This document shows, in pieces, positions 62,292 to 64,000 of a DNA stretch of 64,000 bases. Origin of the DNA: Dirofilaria immitis (lineage: Eukaryota; Nematoda; Chromadorea; Rhabditida; Onchocercidae). Where the stretch lies: assembly GCA_024305405.1 (NCBI GenBank), contig JAKNDB010000108.1, forward strand, positions 1,427,501 through 1,491,500, read 5' to 3'. Position 1 is the first letter of the stretch; every line of letters begins with the position of its first letter. The notes under the pieces are model-generated. The model worked only from the letters and a program-made list of their open reading frames with translations. It made no database searches and was not told where the DNA came from. The position numbers and the translations under genes are program-made.

Positions 62292-62975
62292 GAAGAACAA
62301 ATTTATTTTCCCAACTTTTTTTTTTCTTTTCAGTTTGTTTTATTTAGAATTGTAATTAATAAATTGTATATAATTTATTATTATTAAAAAAATTAATTAA
62401 AATTAAAAAATAATATTATTGTATATTTTATTGATAATTTGTCTCGTTTTTTTTTCCTTAATACTTTAAATAATTTCAATCTAACAAAACTTTATGATAA
62501 TATAATTAAAATATATTTTAGTACTTATTTTCATTTCATATTTTATTTCCATTTCTTTTTTTTTCAATTCCAATATTTCTCAATCATATATATATATATA
62601 TATTATATATGCATCATATTCTTTCCTCTTCCACATTTTCCCTACTCTCGACATACTTCCTCTCTCTCTTTCTTTTTCTCTCTCTCTTTCTATCTTTCTC
62701 TCTCTCTATATATATATATATTTTGTTGTAAGAATGAAGAAATTTTTGAAATAACCATCCAAGAAAGGAAAAAGAAAAAAAAATTTGAAAAATTAATTAA
62801 ATTACTAATTTGAACAATGACAATTTTCTTGCTTCTTTTCTTTTTGTTTTCTCCTTATTTTTATTATTTTAAATATCCTTTTCTTCTTTTTTTTTTTTTT
62901 TTAGTTACTAATAAATATTTCATTTCAATTTCTTCGATTCATAATTAATTATAGTGATTTACAATAATTAAATTC
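61876..62975. other. AT-rich sequence with polypyrimidine and poly-A/T tracts
   Basis: TC repeats at 61932-61950 and 62659-62707, a GA patch at 62027-62040, TA runs at 62053-62066, 62587-62602 and 62707-62720. No gene seen. Confidence 0.7.
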
Positions 62976-62979
62976 ATTT

Positions 62980-63250
62980 AATAATAACAGTAATAATAGT
63001 AATAATAATGGTACCACTACTACTACTAATAATAATAATAATAGTAAATAATAATAATAATAACAGTAATGATAATAACAACAGATAGTTGATAATAATA
63101 ATAATGATAATGATAACAGATAGTTGATAGTAATAATAATATAGTGATAATAGTGATAACGAATAGTTGGTAATACTGATGAGAGCTGTAATAATAGTGA
63201 TAATAATAATAATAATAATAATAACAGTAATAATAATGATAATAATTAGT
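62980..63250. repeat. Degenerate (AAT)n/(GATAAT)n array
   Basis: AATAATAGTAATAATAACAG-type triplets, with GATAACAGATAGTTGATAAT recurring near 63080 and 63113. The Ile/Leu-rich minus-strand ORF is a repeat product. Confidence 0.9.
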
Positions 63251-63619
63251 AACAAAAATTGCTCGTTTGGGTTATTTACAGATTAGAATTTCAACTTTCT
63301 AACTTCATCCATTCAAGAAATGATTAAATATGATATTGAATTTAAATTTCTTGATGGAAATAATTTTAGCTTTTATATTTGCTATATCTCTTATCACTTC
63401 TTATCTACAATTTTAATTTCAAACTTTTGATTTCATTCGAGAATTTTTAATTTCTCTGATAGGAATTGAATAAATAAAATTTTTATCCTTATTATCTTAC
63501 CTGTATCATTTTATTTTAACAAAGTTAATTAATGTAATTATTGTATATTGATTTTTGTTTCGTTGATTTCAAATATAGAAATGCAACAAATGAAAGAAGA
63601 AATTTAAAAAAAAAAAAAT

Positions 63620-63894
63620 TAAGAAAAGAGAGAGAAAGAGAGGAGAGTGAGAGAGAGAGAGAGGAGAGAAAATTTTGTTGAAAAATGAATGAGACAGGTT
63701 ATAAATGATGAACTAAAAAATTTAAAAAAAAAAAAAAAAAAAAGTGATTGGAACGAGTATAGGACTAATTTTATTTTCAACAGAATTGAAGTTGGTATTT
63801 TGATAATTGATTGAAAAGATATTCAAAGAAATTGCTTGCTAGAAAAAAAAACGAAACGAAGCAATGATTGCTCTCATTTTTACCTCTCTCTTTG

Positions 63895-63930
<36 letters not shown>
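63620..63930. repeat. (GA)n then (TC)n tracts
   Basis: A purine tract at 63627-63670 and a pyrimidine tract at 63883-63929, complementary to each other about 220 bp apart. From 63250 to 63620 and up to the window end I see nothing else. Confidence 0.85.
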
Positions 63931-63931
<1 letters not shown>

Positions 63932-64000
63932 CGTTCGTTCATTCCCCTCCCCTCTGTTTCATTTTTTTCTTTTTTTTAACCTTTTTACCTTTTAACCTAT

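Overview
The window looks like nuclear DNA from a nematode, most likely a spirurid or filarial-type (clade III) species. The reasons are: about four-fifths A+T by eye; intron-rich genes with short U-rich acceptors (TTTCAG, TTTTAG); start codons sitting a few to about 50 bases behind an acceptor-like site that has no partner exon in view, as expected for spliced-leader trans-splicing; and an FMRFamide-like neuropeptide precursor. Assignment below phylum is inference. No bacterial, viral or transposon protein gene was recognised.

Five genes were assembled by hand from exon translations and intron phases. (1) + strand, 883-23901: a GRIP-type scaffold with four PDZ domains, matching PDZ4-7 of vertebrate GRIP1/2, in 17 exons behind a 13.3 kb first intron. 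(2) - strand, 28366-25028: a 108-residue secreted RFamide precursor, tail-to-tail with GRIP. (3) - strand, 38372-35476: a DES1-type sphingolipid delta-4 desaturase with three histidine boxes. (4) - strand, 47436-39483: a type II membrane, POMGNT1-like GT13 protein with two ILEI-type stem domains and a divergent catalytic domain. (5) + strand, 51601-57351 or a little beyond: METTL13 (eEF1A methyltransferase). The POMGNT1-like gene and the desaturase share a strand and lie 1.1 kb apart. The POMGNT1-like gene and METTL13 are divergent, with a 3 kb, relatively G+C-rich, two-level repeat array between them.

The rest is intron or intergenic sequence packed with tandem repeats: microsatellites (TAA, GGA, CAT, GA, GT, TA), minisatellites of 20 to about 180 bp, and two cases where part of a GRIP exon was copied into its own downstream intron. 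Four of the five genes need single-base corrections, nearly all missing bases in homopolymer runs, to keep conserved domains in frame while splice phases still agree. Most of these are probably consensus errors of the assembly rather than signs of pseudogenes. Coding spans below are therefore gene spans with exons listed, and the middle of the POMGNT1-like catalytic domain remains unresolved.

The genes serve unrelated processes (synaptic scaffolding, peptide signalling, ceramide synthesis, Golgi glycosylation, translation-factor methylation). No shared pathway or new multi-gene system is evident.
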